The translations under genes and the position numbers were made by a program. Below are positions 46,716 through 57,911 of a DNA stretch of 64,000 bases, in pieces. The stretch spans positions 305,167 through 369,166 of the forward strand of contig NZ_MOBJ01000003.1 of the NCBI RefSeq assembly GCF_003732225.1, read 5' to 3'. This DNA comes from Pseudomonas brassicacearum. GTDB lineage: Bacteria > Pseudomonadota > Gammaproteobacteria > Pseudomonadales > Pseudomonadaceae. The notes under the pieces are model-generated. The model made no database searches and was not told the origin of the DNA. It was given only the letters and a program-made list of their open reading frames with translations. Each line of letters begins with the position of its first letter. The stretch's first letter is position 1.

Positions 46716-48800
46716 TCAATGACTCACAGCAATCGCCTGGTTATTCATGATACGCGGAGTGAGAAATACCAGCAGCTCGGATTTTTTCTCCGACACCACG
46801 TCACGCCGGAAAAGGCGGCCAAGATACGGCACATCACCGAGAAATGGCACCTTATCTACAACCTTGCTTTGAGTATTTGAGAAAACCCCGCCGATGACGA
46901 TGGTTTCGCCGTCGTTGACCAGTACCTTGGCGTTGACCTCGTTCTTCTTGATCGGCGGTACATCCTGCACTTTGTTCAGGTAGTCCGGCTCATCCTTGGT
47001 GACCTTGACCTCCATGATGATGCGGTTGTCCGGGGTGATCTGTGGTGTCACCTCCAGAGACAGCGAGGCTTCCTTGAACGCCACCGATGTCGCGCCGCTG
47101 GAGCTGGCTTCCTGATAGGGAATTTCCGTGCCTTTGAGGATCTTCGCGGTTTCCTTGTCGGAGGTAACCACTTTGGGTTGAGAGACTATTTCCCCGTTTC
47201 CGGTCTTCTCCATGGCAGTCAGCTCAAGGTCCAGCAACACGTTATCGGTGATGAAGGCGATGCCGATCCCCGATGTATTTCCCGCCGTGCCCATGTCGAC
47301 GAACGGCGAGTTGGTGCTGGTGCTGCCCGGCGTACCAATGGTCGATGAGGCGTTGGCCCCGTTGCTGACCCCGGAGGTATTCCAGTTACCCTTATTGCGG
47401 ACCGAACCGCCCCAGCGCACGCCGAGACTTTTGTCGTAGTCGACGTTGGCTTCGACGATCCGCGCCTCGATCATCACCTGACGCACCGGAATATCCAGCT
47501 GAGCGACGATCCGCCGTAGCTCATCCAGGCGATCCTGGGTCTGGTAGGCAATGATATTGTTGGTTCGCTCGTCGACAGTGATCGAACCGCGCTCATCGAT
47601 TTTCGCCTCGGCGCTGGTCACCGACTGGAACAGCTTGGCGATATCCGCCGCCTTGGCGTAGTTGACCTGCAACAGCTCACGGCGCAGTGGCGCCAGTTCG
47701 GCAATCTGTTTACGTGACTCCAGTTCCTGGCGCTCACGAGCAGCGATTTCATCTGCCGGTGCTACCAACAGGACGTTGCCGATCTTGCGCTTGTCCAACC
47801 CCTTGGTCTTGAGCACCAGGTCCAGCGCCTGATCCCATGGCACGTTTTGCAGGCGCAAGGTGATGCCACCCTGCACCGTGTCGCTGGCCACCAGATTGAG
47901 GTTGGTGAAATCGGCGATCAGTTGCAGTACCGAGCGCACATCGATGTCCTGAAAATTCAACGACAGCTTCTCGCCGCTGTAGGCAAAGCGCTCTGCATTG
48001 CGCTTCTGCAGATCGTCGACGGTCATCGGACGGACGCTGACAGTCAGCTTGTTATCGGTCTGGTAAGTCGAGTAGTCAAATGCGCCGCTGGGTTCGATGC
48101 TGATGCTGGCCTTATCGGAGGACGCACTGGCATTGACGAACTGCACCGGCGTGGCGAAATCCTTGACGTCCAGACGCACCCGCAAGCGTTCAGGCAGCTG
48201 GGTTTTGGCGAAGGTGAGGATAATCTTGCCACCGTGCTCCTGGATGTCCGGGCTGATGCCTGGGTCCGACAAATCAATGACCACATTGCCTTCACCCTGC
48301 TCACCGCGCTGAAAATCCACCCCGCGAATAGCCTTGCTTACGGGGGCGTAAGTCTTGGCCGACAGCGGTATGGCGCTGGCCACTCGCGATGCGGCGGGCC
48401 GGGATTTCCGAGCGCCGGCGGCGGCCTGCCCCACCACCACGTACAACGTGTTGCCTTCGACTCGTGAGCTGTAAGGCGTCAACTGCGTCAGGTTGATAAT
48501 CAAACGCGTCCGATCCTTGGCCTCGACCACCGTCGCACTGCGGGCGTTGCCACCCCCCAGGTCACGCGTCTTGCTTGCCAGTTGACTGCTCACACCCGGT
48601 AAGTCGAGGGCGATTCGTGCCGGCTGATCGGTGGTGTAGCCATGAGGCGCGGGCGGTGGGCCATCGAAAGCCAGTTTCAACTCGATGCGATCACCCGGCA
48701 GCGCAGCGACATCCAGCGCTTTGAGATTGACCGCCTGTACCATCGGTGAAAGCAGCGCCATCCATAGTGAAATACCGAGGGCTGAAAGGATCCTGTTCAT
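46716..48800 (-). CDS. pilQ: Type IV pilus secretin PilQ
   Basis: A 694-residue outer-membrane secretin. After the signal peptide (cut near VQA, residue 23) come two AMIN domains that bind peptidoglycan, N0/N1 domains ([26 protein letters not shown]) and the C-terminal secretin pore ([26 protein letters not shown]). It lets the pilus cross the outer membrane. Confidence 0.96.
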   Translation of the reverse strand: MNRILSALGISLWMALLSPMVQAVNLKALDVAALPGDRIELKLAFDGPPPAPHGYTTDQPARIALDLPGVSSQLASKTRDLGGGNARSATVVEAKDRTRLIINLTQLTPYSSRVEGNTLYVVVGQAAAGARKSRPAASRVASAIPLSAKTYAPVSKAIRGVDFQRGEQGEGNVVIDLSDPGISPDIQEHGGKIILTFAKTQLPERLRVRLDVKDFATPVQFVNASASSDKASISIEPSGAFDYSTYQTDNKLTVSVRPMTVDDLQKRNAERFAYSGEKLSLNFQDIDVRSVLQLIADFTNLNLVASDTVQGGITLRLQNVPWDQALDLVLKTKGLDKRKIGNVLLVAPADEIAARERQELESRKQIAELAPLRRELLQVNYAKAADIAKLFQSVTSAEAKIDERGSITVDERTNNIIAYQTQDRLDELRRIVAQLDIPVRQVMIEARIVEANVDYDKSLGVRWGGSVRNKGNWNTSGVSNGANASSTIGTPGSTSTNSPFVDMGTAGNTSGIGIAFITDNVLLDLELTAMEKTGNGEIVSQPKVVTSDKETAKILKGTEIPYQEASSSGATSVAFKEASLSLEVTPQITPDNRIIMEVKVTKDEPDYLNKVQDVPPIKKNEVNAKVLVNDGETIVIGGVFSNTQSKVVDKVPFLGDVPYLGRLFRRDVVSEKKSELLVFLTPRIMNNQAIAVSH

Positions 48801-48813
48801 GATTCAAGTTCCA

Positions 48814-49341
48814 CTATGAGTGCTCTTTCAAAGGAATAGTCCGCGGTCGTTCCAGCCAGGCACCCTCGCCATCGGGAACGATTTCAACCACATCGACTTG
48901 CGAGTCACTGATGGCCACAATCCGGCCATCGTTGCGGCCCAGGTAGTCACCGACCTTCAGCCGATGCACCCCACCGGCACCGCGCAACAACGCGAAAGCG
49001 CCCGAGGCATTGGAGATTGTGCCGACCATTTCAAACTGCTCGATGTTGAAACCTTCGAGGTATTGCTTGATCCGGTTCGGATCGGGTTTGACGTTGCGCG
49101 AGCCCGGTTTTCGACCTGCCAGGTCGAGCCTGATCTGTGGTGAAAAGGGGCTACGCAATGACGCAGCGTTGTAGGTGAAGGTTTCGTATGACCTGAGCGT
49201 CGGCACAGGTTCAATCTTGCCAGGCGGGCGCAGGCGCACCTCGTTCATGTAGGCGTCCAGATCGCTGACGTCGTTACCGTTGCCACAACCGAGGAGACTC
49301 CCCAACAACACAACCAGCGAAAACCATCGGGCCGCATTCAC
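48814..49341 (-). CDS. pilP: Type IV pilus lipoprotein PilP
   Basis: A 175-residue inner-membrane lipoprotein with lipobox LLGC (Cys19). A flexible proline-rich stretch is followed by a beta-sandwich domain that contacts PilQ. It overlaps pilO by four bases. Confidence 0.94.
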   Translation of the reverse strand: MNAARWFSLVVLLGSLLGCGNGNDVSDLDAYMNEVRLRPPGKIEPVPTLRSYETFTYNAASLRSPFSPQIRLDLAGRKPGSRNVKPDPNRIKQYLEGFNIEQFEMVGTISNASGAFALLRGAGGVHRLKVGDYLGRNDGRIVAISDSQVDVVEIVPDGEGAWLERPRTIPLKEHS

Positions 49342-49961
49342 TTCAGCAACCCCTTGTCGTTGTAACGGTAGGTTTTTGCCAGGATATTCATGCGCAGTTT
49401 CGCGCCACTGCCCGGAACGACCGGCTCGATGTTGAAGTCGTGCAGGGTGACGATCCGCGGGAGGCTGGCGACGCCACTGACGAAGGTCGCCAGGTCATGG
49501 TAGGCACCGGTGACAGTGATCTGAATCGGCAGCTCGATGTAGAACTGCTGGGTGACTTCCGACAGCAGCTTGATCTCTTCGAACTCCAGCCCGCTGCCCA
49601 ATCCGGTGCGGGTGATGTCTTCCAGCAGACCAGGCACTTCGGTATCACTGGGCAATTGCCGCAACAGCACACCAAAGGAAGTTTCCATTTCCTTCATCTG
49701 CTCGGTGTAGCGCTCCAGATTGGCCGCCAGGTGCGCCTTGCTCGCGAACTGTTCCTTGAGATTGATTTCCCCGGCACGGGCCTGTTCGAGTTGATCCTCA
49801 AGATCCTTGAGGTAAAAGCTGTAACCCAGCGTCAGCACCAGAACCACCACCAGCCCGCCGACCAGGCCTTTGACCGCCGCAGGCCAGGAACCTATGTTGT
49901 TCAGGTCCAGGTCGTTGATATCGATATTGCGCAAACTTTCGAACCATCGGGATGGACTCAT
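49338..49961 (-). CDS. pilO: Type IV pilus alignment protein PilO
   Basis: A 207-residue protein with one membrane helix (about residues 33-52), a coiled-coil segment and a ferredoxin-like periplasmic domain. It pairs with PilN in the alignment complex. Overlaps at both ends with its neighbours. Confidence 0.94.
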   Translation of the reverse strand: MSPSRWFESLRNIDINDLDLNNIGSWPAAVKGLVGGLVVVLVLTLGYSFYLKDLEDQLEQARAGEINLKEQFASKAHLAANLERYTEQMKEMETSFGVLLRQLPSDTEVPGLLEDITRTGLGSGLEFEEIKLLSEVTQQFYIELPIQITVTGAYHDLATFVSGVASLPRIVTLHDFNIEPVVPGSGAKLRMNILAKTYRYNDKGLLK

Positions 49962-50523
49962 TTCGCGCCCTCCGCTGCGGCCGGCGGGGCCTGACGAACG
50001 GTCAACTGGAACACGTTGGCCTGATCCAGCGCACCGGCGGTGGTCGCCTTCACCTCGGTCAGGCTCGGCGAATCGAACCGGTCGGAGGCACCAAGGTTGC
50101 GCAACAACTCCGAGACGCGATTGTTCGACTCTGCCGCCCCGCTGATAGACAGCGTTTTATCGACCAGTTTGACGTCGGTGAAATACACCCCGTCCGGCAG
50201 CGTGCGCGCCAGCTGATCAAAGATCCGTGCGTTGACCGACCGATTGCCTTGCAAGTCCTGGATGATCCGCATCCGCTCCACGAGCTGCTGCCGTCGGGCT
50301 TTCAGATCGCTGATCTGCTTGATCCGGTCATCGAGTACAGCAATTTGTTTAGCGACGTAATCGTTGCGTGCAACTTGTCGATCGATGGCACTGCTGATGT
50401 ATTGGTCACCCAGCAGAATCACGCCGACTGCCGCTACCAACACGCCGGCCAACACCAACAGGAAACGCTTGCGACGTTCCTCGCGTAGCTCTTCGCGCCA
50501 AGGAAGCAGATTGATCCGCGCCA

Positions 50524-50524
<1 letters not shown>
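49958..50524 (-). CDS. pilN: Type IV pilus assembly protein PilN
   Basis: A 188-residue protein beginning MARINLLPWREE, the conserved segment that binds PilM, followed by one membrane helix and a periplasmic domain that pairs with PilO. Its start lies against the pilM stop. Confidence 0.95.
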
Positions 50525-51801
<1,277 letters not shown>

Positions 51802-54243
51802 TTGATTCGTCTGCTGAAATTTTTCGGGTGGTCCATCGTCGCCGTTTTCTGCGGACTGCTCCTCGGTCTGAGCGGCGCGTTTCTTTACCTTAGTCCGGGA
51901 TTGCCGTCCGTGGAGGCGCTGAGAAGCATTCAGTTGCAGATTCCTTTGCGGGTCTACAGCAGCGACGGCAAGTTGATCGCGGAATTTGGCGAAATGCGCC
52001 GCACGCCAATCCGTTTCGCCGACATTCCCCCCAATTTCATCAATGCGTTACTAAGTGCTGAGGACGACAACTTCGCCAATCACTATGGCGTCGATCCCAG
52101 CAGCCTGATGCGTGCCGCGACCCAATTGGTCAAAAGCGGACACATTCAATCCGGCGGTAGCACCATCACCATGCAGGTGGCGAAGAACTTCTTCCTCACC
52201 AGCGAACGCAGCTTTTCGCGCAAGACCACAGAAATCCTCCTGGCCCTGCAAATCGAGCGTCAGTTGACCAAGGACGAGATCCTTGAGCTCTACGTGAACA
52301 AGATCTATCTGGGCAACCGCGCCTACGGCATCGAGGCAGCGGCGCAGGTGTATTACGGCAAATCGATTCGTGACGTCAGCCTGGCGCAGATGGCGATGAT
52401 CGCCGGCCTGCCGAAAGCCCCTTCGCGCTTCAACCCGCTGGCCAACCCTGCGCGCAGCAAGGAACGGCGTGACTGGATTCTGGGCCGCATGTACAAGCTC
52501 GGGAAAATCGACGAGGCGGCGTATCAGACTGCGATCAACGAGCCGCTGAACGCCAGCTATCACGTGCCGACGCCGGAAGTGAACGCGCCGTACATCGCTG
52601 AAATGGCCCGCGCCGAAATGGTCGGCCGTTATGGCGCCGACGCTTACACCGAAGGTTTCCGCGTTACCACTACCGTACCGAGCAATCTTCAGGAAATGGC
52701 CAACACCGCCGTTCATGAAGGCTTGATCACCTACGACCAGCGTCACGGCTACCGCGGCCCTGAATCCCGCCTGCCGGGCAAGACGCCCGCCGCCTGGGCC
52801 ACAGAGCTGACCAAGCAGCGCACCATCAGCGGCCTGGAACCAGCCATTGTCACCCTGGTCGAGAAAAACGGCGTGCAGGTCCTGACCCGCAGCGGCGAAG
52901 AACATGTCAGCTGGGACAGCATGAAATGGGCGCGCCCGTTCCTGAATACCAACAGCATGGGCCCGGCACCGAAGCAGCCATCGGACGTTGCGCAGGTCGG
53001 CGATCTGATCCGCGTACAGCGCCAGCCGGACAATGCCCTGAAGTTCAGCCAGATCCCGGTCGCCCAGAGCGCGCTGGTTTCTCTTGATCCACAGAATGGC
53101 GCCATCCGCGCACTGGTCGGCGGCTTCGCTTTCGAGCAGAGCAACTACAACCGCGCGATGCAGGCCAAGCGCCAACCGGGCTCGAGCTTCAAGCCATTCG
53201 TCTACAGCGCTGCACTGGACAACGGCTACACCCCGGCAAGCCTGGTGAACGACGCGCCAATCGTGTTCGTCGACGAGTATCTGGACAAGGTCTGGCGCCC
53301 GAAGAACGACACCAACACCTTCCTCGGCCCGATCCGCATGCGTGAAGCGCTCTACAAGTCGCGCAACCTGGTGTCGATCCGCCTGCTCCAGGCGATGGGT
53401 GTCGATCGCACCATCGACTACATCAGCAAGTTCGGTTTCAACAAGCAGGACCTGCCGCGCAACCTGTCGCTGGCCCTGGGCACCGCGACGCTGACGCCGA
53501 TGGAAATCGCCACCGGCTGGAGCACGTTTGCCAACGGCGGCTACAAGATCACCCCGTACATCATCGACAAGATCGAAAGCCGTAACGGCGACACGCTGTT
53601 CGTCGCCAATCCGCCAAGCGTGCCGAAGGGCGATATCGCCAGCAGCGGAATCGCAGCACCAGTGAATAACACGTTTACGGTCAACCCGACGCCAGGCGAA
53701 GCCCCGGTGGCGCAAACCACCGCACAAGCACCGGCAGTCGCGGAACGGATCATCGACGGGCGCACCACCTTCATCCTCAACAGCATGCTTGAGGACGTGA
53801 TCAAGCTCGGTACCGGGCGTCGCGCCCTGGCAATGGGCCGCAGCGACATCGCGGGCAAGACCGGGACCACCAACGAATCCAAGGACGCCTGGTTCTCGGG
53901 CTACAACGCCGATTACGTGACCACGGTCTGGACCGGTTTCGACCAACCGGAAAGCCTTGGCAAACGCGAGTTCGGTGGCACCGTCGCACTGCCGATCTGG
54001 ATGAACTACATGAGCGCCGCACTCAAGGGCAGGCCACCGCATACCCAGGCCGAGCCGGAAGGCATCCTCAGCCTGAGAGTTGATCCGGTCAGCGGCCGTG
54101 CAGCCACCCCAAGCACGCCAGGCGCCTACTTCGAACTGTTCAAGGCCGAAGACACGCCACCATCGGTCAACGAGCTGGGCAACGGCAATGCCCCGGGCAG
54201 CCCACTGCCAGCGGATGAAGCGGCGCCGATCGATTTGTTCTGA
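51802..54243 (+). CDS. ponA: Penicillin-binding protein 1A
   Basis: An 813-residue bifunctional peptidoglycan synthase. One N-terminal helix; glycosyltransferase domain with EDDNFANHYGVD near residue 84 and GGSTITMQVAKN; transpeptidase with SSFK in QPGSSFKPF, SRN in YKSRNLVS and KTGTT in AGKTGTTNESKDAWF. The start is TTG 51802, as there is no ATG or GTG at the conserved beginning. Confidence 0.96.
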   Translation: MIRLLKFFGWSIVAVFCGLLLGLSGAFLYLSPGLPSVEALRSIQLQIPLRVYSSDGKLIAEFGEMRRTPIRFADIPPNFINALLSAEDDNFANHYGVDPSSLMRAATQLVKSGHIQSGGSTITMQVAKNFFLTSERSFSRKTTEILLALQIERQLTKDEILELYVNKIYLGNRAYGIEAAAQVYYGKSIRDVSLAQMAMIAGLPKAPSRFNPLANPARSKERRDWILGRMYKLGKIDEAAYQTAINEPLNASYHVPTPEVNAPYIAEMARAEMVGRYGADAYTEGFRVTTTVPSNLQEMANTAVHEGLITYDQRHGYRGPESRLPGKTPAAWATELTKQRTISGLEPAIVTLVEKNGVQVLTRSGEEHVSWDSMKWARPFLNTNSMGPAPKQPSDVAQVGDLIRVQRQPDNALKFSQIPVAQSALVSLDPQNGAIRALVGGFAFEQSNYNRAMQAKRQPGSSFKPFVYSAALDNGYTPASLVNDAPIVFVDEYLDKVWRPKNDTNTFLGPIRMREALYKSRNLVSIRLLQAMGVDRTIDYISKFGFNKQDLPRNLSLALGTATLTPMEIATGWSTFANGGYKITPYIIDKIESRNGDTLFVANPPSVPKGDIASSGIAAPVNNTFTVNPTPGEAPVAQTTAQAPAVAERIIDGRTTFILNSMLEDVIKLGTGRRALAMGRSDIAGKTGTTNESKDAWFSGYNADYVTTVWTGFDQPESLGKREFGGTVALPIWMNYMSAALKGRPPHTQAEPEGILSLRVDPVSGRAATPSTPGAYFELFKAEDTPPSVNELGNGNAPGSPLPADEAAPIDLF

Positions 54244-54260
54244 TCACACAGCCCCACCAA

Positions 54261-54295
54261 AAAGCCCCGCTCTTCGTTTGAAGGTGGGGCTTTTT
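54261..54295 (+). terminator. Rho-independent terminator of ponA
   Basis: AAAGCCCC (54261-54268) pairs with GGGGCTTT (54286-54293), followed by further T residues, 18 bases after the ponA stop. Confidence 0.85.
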
Positions 54296-54326
54296 AGCGT
54301 CTGGAGTTAGTACCTCCAACCACTCA

Positions 54327-54440
54327 GGCCGCCAAGATCAAAAGATCGCAGCCTTCGGCAGCTCGAAGAAGATCATCACCAGCGGCGCGCCTTCACCACT
54401 CAGGCCGGCCGGTAGGCCGCCGTGCTTTGCTTTTGATCTG
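54327..54440. repeat. Pseudomonas intergenic repeats cut by the IS110 element
   Basis: Starts with AAGATCAAAAGATCGCAGCC (as after apeR), then GGCCGGCCGGTAGGCCGCCG and TGCTTTGCTTTTGATCT, a segment I recall as a dispersed Pseudomonas repeat. The usual continuation is missing after about 54440, which suggests the left edge of the IS insertion. Confidence 0.55.
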
Positions 54441-54469
54441 CCCGCCCCTCCACGCCCTGAGCCTGTCCG

Positions 54470-55738
54470 TCAACCTGTGACGACCTCCATCGGCGCCTCT
54501 ACCAACGTTGATCCACGCCGCGTTAAAGCCTGCAAGTAAGCCTTTTCGTCATAGACGGTGCTGGTTTTCCAGCACCGATAGACGATTCTGATCCACTTAA
54601 AAGCGAGTGCCCTCAGTGTCGCCTGGTATGAGCAGCCCTTAGCCCGCTGCTGCCGATAATAAGCCCCGGCCCACGTTGATTGAGTGATGCTGTGAGCGGC
54701 CCATTCGACAAAGGTCTGACGCAAGAAGGTTGAGCATTGGTAGCGCCAATACACGACTTTTTTCTTTCCGCTACGCTGGGTAACTGGTGCGATTCCGGCA
54801 TATCTCTGCATCGCATTGGCGTCGTTAAATCGATCACGCTGTTCACCAAAAGCCACCATCAGGCGCGGTGCAAGATGTTGGCCGGCGCCGGGCAGCGCTT
54901 TGAAAAGCGGGTAATCGGCCAAGGTGTTGGCCGTTTCTTCGATCTCGCGATCAAAGTCCTTGATGGTGGAAATGAGCCCTTTGAGTTGCGACGCCAAGGC
55001 TGTTGCGTACAACTGCGAAGGACGTATCACCCCTGGATCCTGCGTTAAAGGCATCGCGTTGGTGATCAATTCCCAGCGAGTTTGATTGAGTTGAGGACGA
55101 CGCATGTTGTGTTCGTTGAAGAACTTGAGAAAAACACTCTGGCGAGAATGCTTGATGTGTTCAAGCGTGGGCCAGCGCATCAGAAAGTCACAGAACACCA
55201 CGGTGTCATGATTGCTAAACAGCTCCAGGGCCAATGGGTAATACTGTTTGAGCTCACTGATCAAGCGGTTGCTGACCTTCACTCGCTCATCAACCAGTGC
55301 GCGCCGATGTTCTGTCAGGCTGGCCAAAATACGCATGGCTGGGCTTTGCGGCATCAACTGGGGAAATCGTTGGGGATGAGTAAGCAACAACTCAAGCGCC
55401 CATTGAGCATCGGTCGGATCATCCTTGGCACCGCTACGGACAAAGGTTTTACGGTGTCTGGCCAAGGTGCTCGGATTGATTGGAAACAGGCAAAAGAACT
55501 CGTATTTTTGCAGGGCCGCCACCAACGGGCCCTTGTTGAGCTCCAGAGCAATCGCAATCGGAGCACCGTAGCGCTCAAACAACGATTTCGCCCAACGATC
55601 GATCGATTGGGGCGTGTGGTCGATGACAGAGAAGTGCCGCCGGGTTTCCCCAGCGACCTGCAAACACACGTCGTGCTTGGTATCTGCCCAATCTATTCCG
55701 ATATAAGCAGTGAATCTCTGAGACAGGAGCGTTTGCAT
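54470..55738 (-). CDS. IS110-family transposase (DEDD recombinase)
   Basis: A 422-residue transposase. N-terminal RuvC-like DEDD domain: Asp in YIGIDWADTKHDV, Glu in IALELNKGPL, and the two Asp in KDDPTDAQWA. C-terminal Transposase_20 domain: LPGAGQHLAPRLMVAFG, RFNDANAMQRYAGIAPVTQRSGKK and a serine-containing end. The gene appears intact. These enzymes use a noncoding bridge RNA from the element to choose the target. Confidence 0.93.
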   Translation of the reverse strand: MQTLLSQRFTAYIGIDWADTKHDVCLQVAGETRRHFSVIDHTPQSIDRWAKSLFERYGAPIAIALELNKGPLVAALQKYEFFCLFPINPSTLARHRKTFVRSGAKDDPTDAQWALELLLTHPQRFPQLMPQSPAMRILASLTEHRRALVDERVKVSNRLISELKQYYPLALELFSNHDTVVFCDFLMRWPTLEHIKHSRQSVFLKFFNEHNMRRPQLNQTRWELITNAMPLTQDPGVIRPSQLYATALASQLKGLISTIKDFDREIEETANTLADYPLFKALPGAGQHLAPRLMVAFGEQRDRFNDANAMQRYAGIAPVTQRSGKKKVVYWRYQCSTFLRQTFVEWAAHSITQSTWAGAYYRQQRAKGCSYQATLRALAFKWIRIVYRCWKTSTVYDEKAYLQALTRRGSTLVEAPMEVVTG

Positions 55739-55930
55739 CCAAAACCTCCACAGGCGCTAAAGTACATGCAGGGACATGCATGCTTGCGTCCAGCGAAAGC
55801 GATATAGAGAGCCGTGTCGGGCTTTCCCTGAGTATTCCTTAGAGGGCGCAAGCGCACCTGTGGGCTCGAAGGTGAAGGGGTAATCATCGAGTGCTTGGAA
55901 GGCATATTCGTAGCCCACAGGTGCATGTTC
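55739..55930 (-). ncRNA. Candidate IS110 bridge RNA region
   Basis: The noncoding region upstream of the transposase is of the size expected for an IS110-group bridge RNA. It contains a perfect 13-base inverted repeat GCACCTGTGGGCT (55854-55866) / AGCCCACAGGTGC (55912-55924) and smaller palindromes such as CATGCAGGGACATGCATG. Assignment is by position and structure only. Confidence 0.45.
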
Positions 55931-55999
55931 CTCCCTGATCAAAACTGACTTCCAGACACCGAAGTATGGAAGAGGAAAGGAACGGACAATCTATATCGG

Positions 56000-56220
56000 G
56001 AGGCCGAGTGGAGGTGTTCATCAGGGGGTGGGCGCGCAGCGCCGTACGGCGCAGCCGGACACATCGAGAGGAGGTCGTCGCGCAGCAGACCGTAGGCGAT
56101 GCCCCCTGATGAATGCCGGAGCGAGGGTACGCCGAGCCTAAGCGAGGTGCCGGACGCTTGGGGCGAAGCGTTTTGGTTACTTTTGGGCGTCTGCAAAAGT
56201 GACACGCTGTAAGAGCGGAA
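56000..56220. repeat. Dispersed Pseudomonas intergenic element
   Basis: A GC-rich stretch (GGAGGCCGAGTGGAGG..., GGGTACGCCGAGCCTAAGCG, GCGTTTTGGTTACTTTTGGG) that I recall as a common repeated sequence in P. fluorescens-group genomes. Short open frames over it have no family likeness and are not called as genes. Confidence 0.5.
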
Positions 56221-56283
56221 CCATAAGCAGCCGTTACCGCAGGAATGGATATGTACACCTGAAAGAGATTGGTCGGCTATCAG

Positions 56284-56387
56284 GCCGCCATCGCGAGCAG
56301 GCTCGCTCCCACAGTTTTGATTGGGGCGCATCTGAGGGAGATGAGTCGGCTGTCAGGCCGCCATCGCGAGCAAGCTCGCTCCCACAT
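56284..56387. repeat. Two direct copies of a REP unit near maeB
   Basis: GCCGCCATCGCGAGCA(G/A)GC then TCGCTCCCACA occurs at 56284-56313 and again at about 56357-56386. The flanks (GTCGGCT(A/G)TCAGGCC) are also repeated, giving a direct duplication of about 70 bases. Confidence 0.75.
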
Positions 56388-56408
56388 TTAAACTGTGTAC
56401 ACACGCAT

Positions 56409-56442
56409 AAAAAAACCCCGACTCGCGAGAGCCGGGGTTTTT
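56409..56442 (-). terminator. Rho-independent terminator of maeB
   Basis: AAAAACCCCG... and CGGGGTTTTT flank a small loop; on the minus strand the stem is followed by a run of T, about 20 bases after the maeB stop. Confidence 0.8.
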
Positions 56443-56460
56443 GGGGGACGCTACAAAGGC

Positions 56461-57729
56461 TTAGCCGTTGAACACGTCATCCACGCTTTTCAGCGGGTAG
56501 TTCTTCGGATACGGCAGAGTCGCAACACCGGTCTCGATCGCAGCCTTGGCCACAGCATCCGCGATCACAGTGATCAGACGCGCATCCATTGGCTTCGGAA
56601 TGATGTACTCACGACCGAATTCCAGCTTGATACCGCCATAGGCGTCACACACTTCCTGAGGCACTGGCAGCTTGGCCAGTTCACGCAGGGCGTTGGCCGC
56701 AGCCACTTTCATCTCTTCGTTGATGCGCTTGGCGCGAACGTCCAGAGCACCACGGAAGATGAACGGGAAGCCCAAAACGTTGTTCACCTGGTTCGGATAG
56801 TCCGAACGGCCGGTAGCCATGATCACGTCGTTACGGGTGGCGTGAGCCAGTTCCGGGGAGATTTCCGGGTCCGGGTTCGAGCACGCGAACACGATCGGGT
56901 TGGCAGCCATCAGCAGCAGGTTTTCAGCGCTCAGCAGGTTCGGACCGGACAGACCAACGAACACGTCCGCGCCCTTCAGAGCGTCAGTCAGAGTGCGCTT
57001 GTCGGTCGCGTGAGCGAAGACCGCCTTGTACTGGTTCAGGTCGTCACGCTCGGAGTGGATCACACCGGTACGGTCAACCATGAAGATATTTTCGATCTTG
57101 GCGCCCATGCTCACCAGCAACTTCATGCAGGAGATAGCGGCAGCACCAGCGCCGAGGCAAACGATCTTGGCTTCCGGCAGGGTTTTACCAGCGATTTCCA
57201 GGGCATTGATCATGCCGGCAGCGGTAACGATCGCGGTGCCATGCTGGTCATCGTGGAACACCGGAATGTCGCACTGCTCGATCAGAGCACGTTCGATCTC
57301 AAAGCACTCAGGCGCCTTGATGTCTTCCAGGTTGATGCCACCGAAGGTGATGGAGATACGCTTGACGGTGTCGATGAAGGCTTGCGGGCTTTCGGAGTCG
57401 ACTTCGATGTCGAACACGTCGATACCGGCAAAGCGCTTGAACAGCACGCCTTTACCTTCCATTACCGGCTTGGAAGCCAATGGGCCGAGGTTACCCAGGC
57501 CGAGAATCGCGGTGCCATCGGAAATGACTGCAACCAGGTTGCCTTTGCCGGTGTATTTGTAGGCCAGTTCAGGATCGCGGGCGATTTCGCGTACTGGTTC
57601 GGCTACGCCGGGGCTGTAGGCCAGCGACAGGTCGCGAGCGGTAGCGGTGGCCTTGGTGAGCTCGACACTCAGCTTCCCTGGACGAGGATGGGCGTGATAT
57701 TCGAGAGCGGCAGTTTTCAAATCAGACAT
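56461..57729 (-). CDS. maeB: NADP-dependent malic enzyme, short form
   Basis: A 422-residue enzyme that decarboxylates malate to pyruvate with NADP. Marks are SLAYSPGVAEPV, LGLGNLGPLASKPVMEGK, PVFHDDQHGTAIV and the nucleotide site CLGAGAAAISCMKLL. It lacks the C-terminal phosphotransacetylase-like domain of E. coli MaeB. The symbol follows common Pseudomonas use. Confidence 0.93.
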   Translation of the reverse strand: MSDLKTAALEYHAHPRPGKLSVELTKATATARDLSLAYSPGVAEPVREIARDPELAYKYTGKGNLVAVISDGTAILGLGNLGPLASKPVMEGKGVLFKRFAGIDVFDIEVDSESPQAFIDTVKRISITFGGINLEDIKAPECFEIERALIEQCDIPVFHDDQHGTAIVTAAGMINALEIAGKTLPEAKIVCLGAGAAAISCMKLLVSMGAKIENIFMVDRTGVIHSERDDLNQYKAVFAHATDKRTLTDALKGADVFVGLSGPNLLSAENLLLMAANPIVFACSNPDPEISPELAHATRNDVIMATGRSDYPNQVNNVLGFPFIFRGALDVRAKRINEEMKVAAANALRELAKLPVPQEVCDAYGGIKLEFGREYIIPKPMDARLITVIADAVAKAAIETGVATLPYPKNYPLKSVDDVFNG

Positions 57730-57911
57730 GTGGGCATTCCGCTTTTACTGTTGGACAGACGGACCGCCGAGGATACTCGTGTCGTAAAGTCCCCACAAGA
57801 CTGACCAGTCACCCCTGTCAAGGGCCCTACCCTACGACTTTGGGCCAAGAGCCACGGAACACAAGGGCTCAACTGTTCACAATCAACTTTAGAAATGTCT
57901 ACAATTTCTTT

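Larger units (their letters stand above)
54440..55945 (-). mobile_element. IS110-family insertion sequence
   Basis: One transposase gene with a noncoding region at its 5' side, as in the IS110 group, which has no terminal inverted repeats. The left edge is guessed from the broken repeat near 54440, and the right edge from the end of the structured region near 55930. It lies between ponA and maeB, two genes that are near neighbours in other Pseudomonas genomes. Confidence 0.6.

Noticed and set aside
52051..54042. A 663-codon open frame opposite ponA
   Set aside because: It is a mirror frame of a strongly conserved gene; GC-rich third positions keep the opposite strand open, and the product resembles no family.
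55884..56331. Short open frames over the repeat region right of the IS110 element
   Set aside because: They lie in a dispersed repeat, have biased composition and no recognisable domain.
56395..57804. A 469-codon open frame opposite maeB
   Set aside because: Antisense shadow of malic enzyme; its start lies in the maeB terminator.
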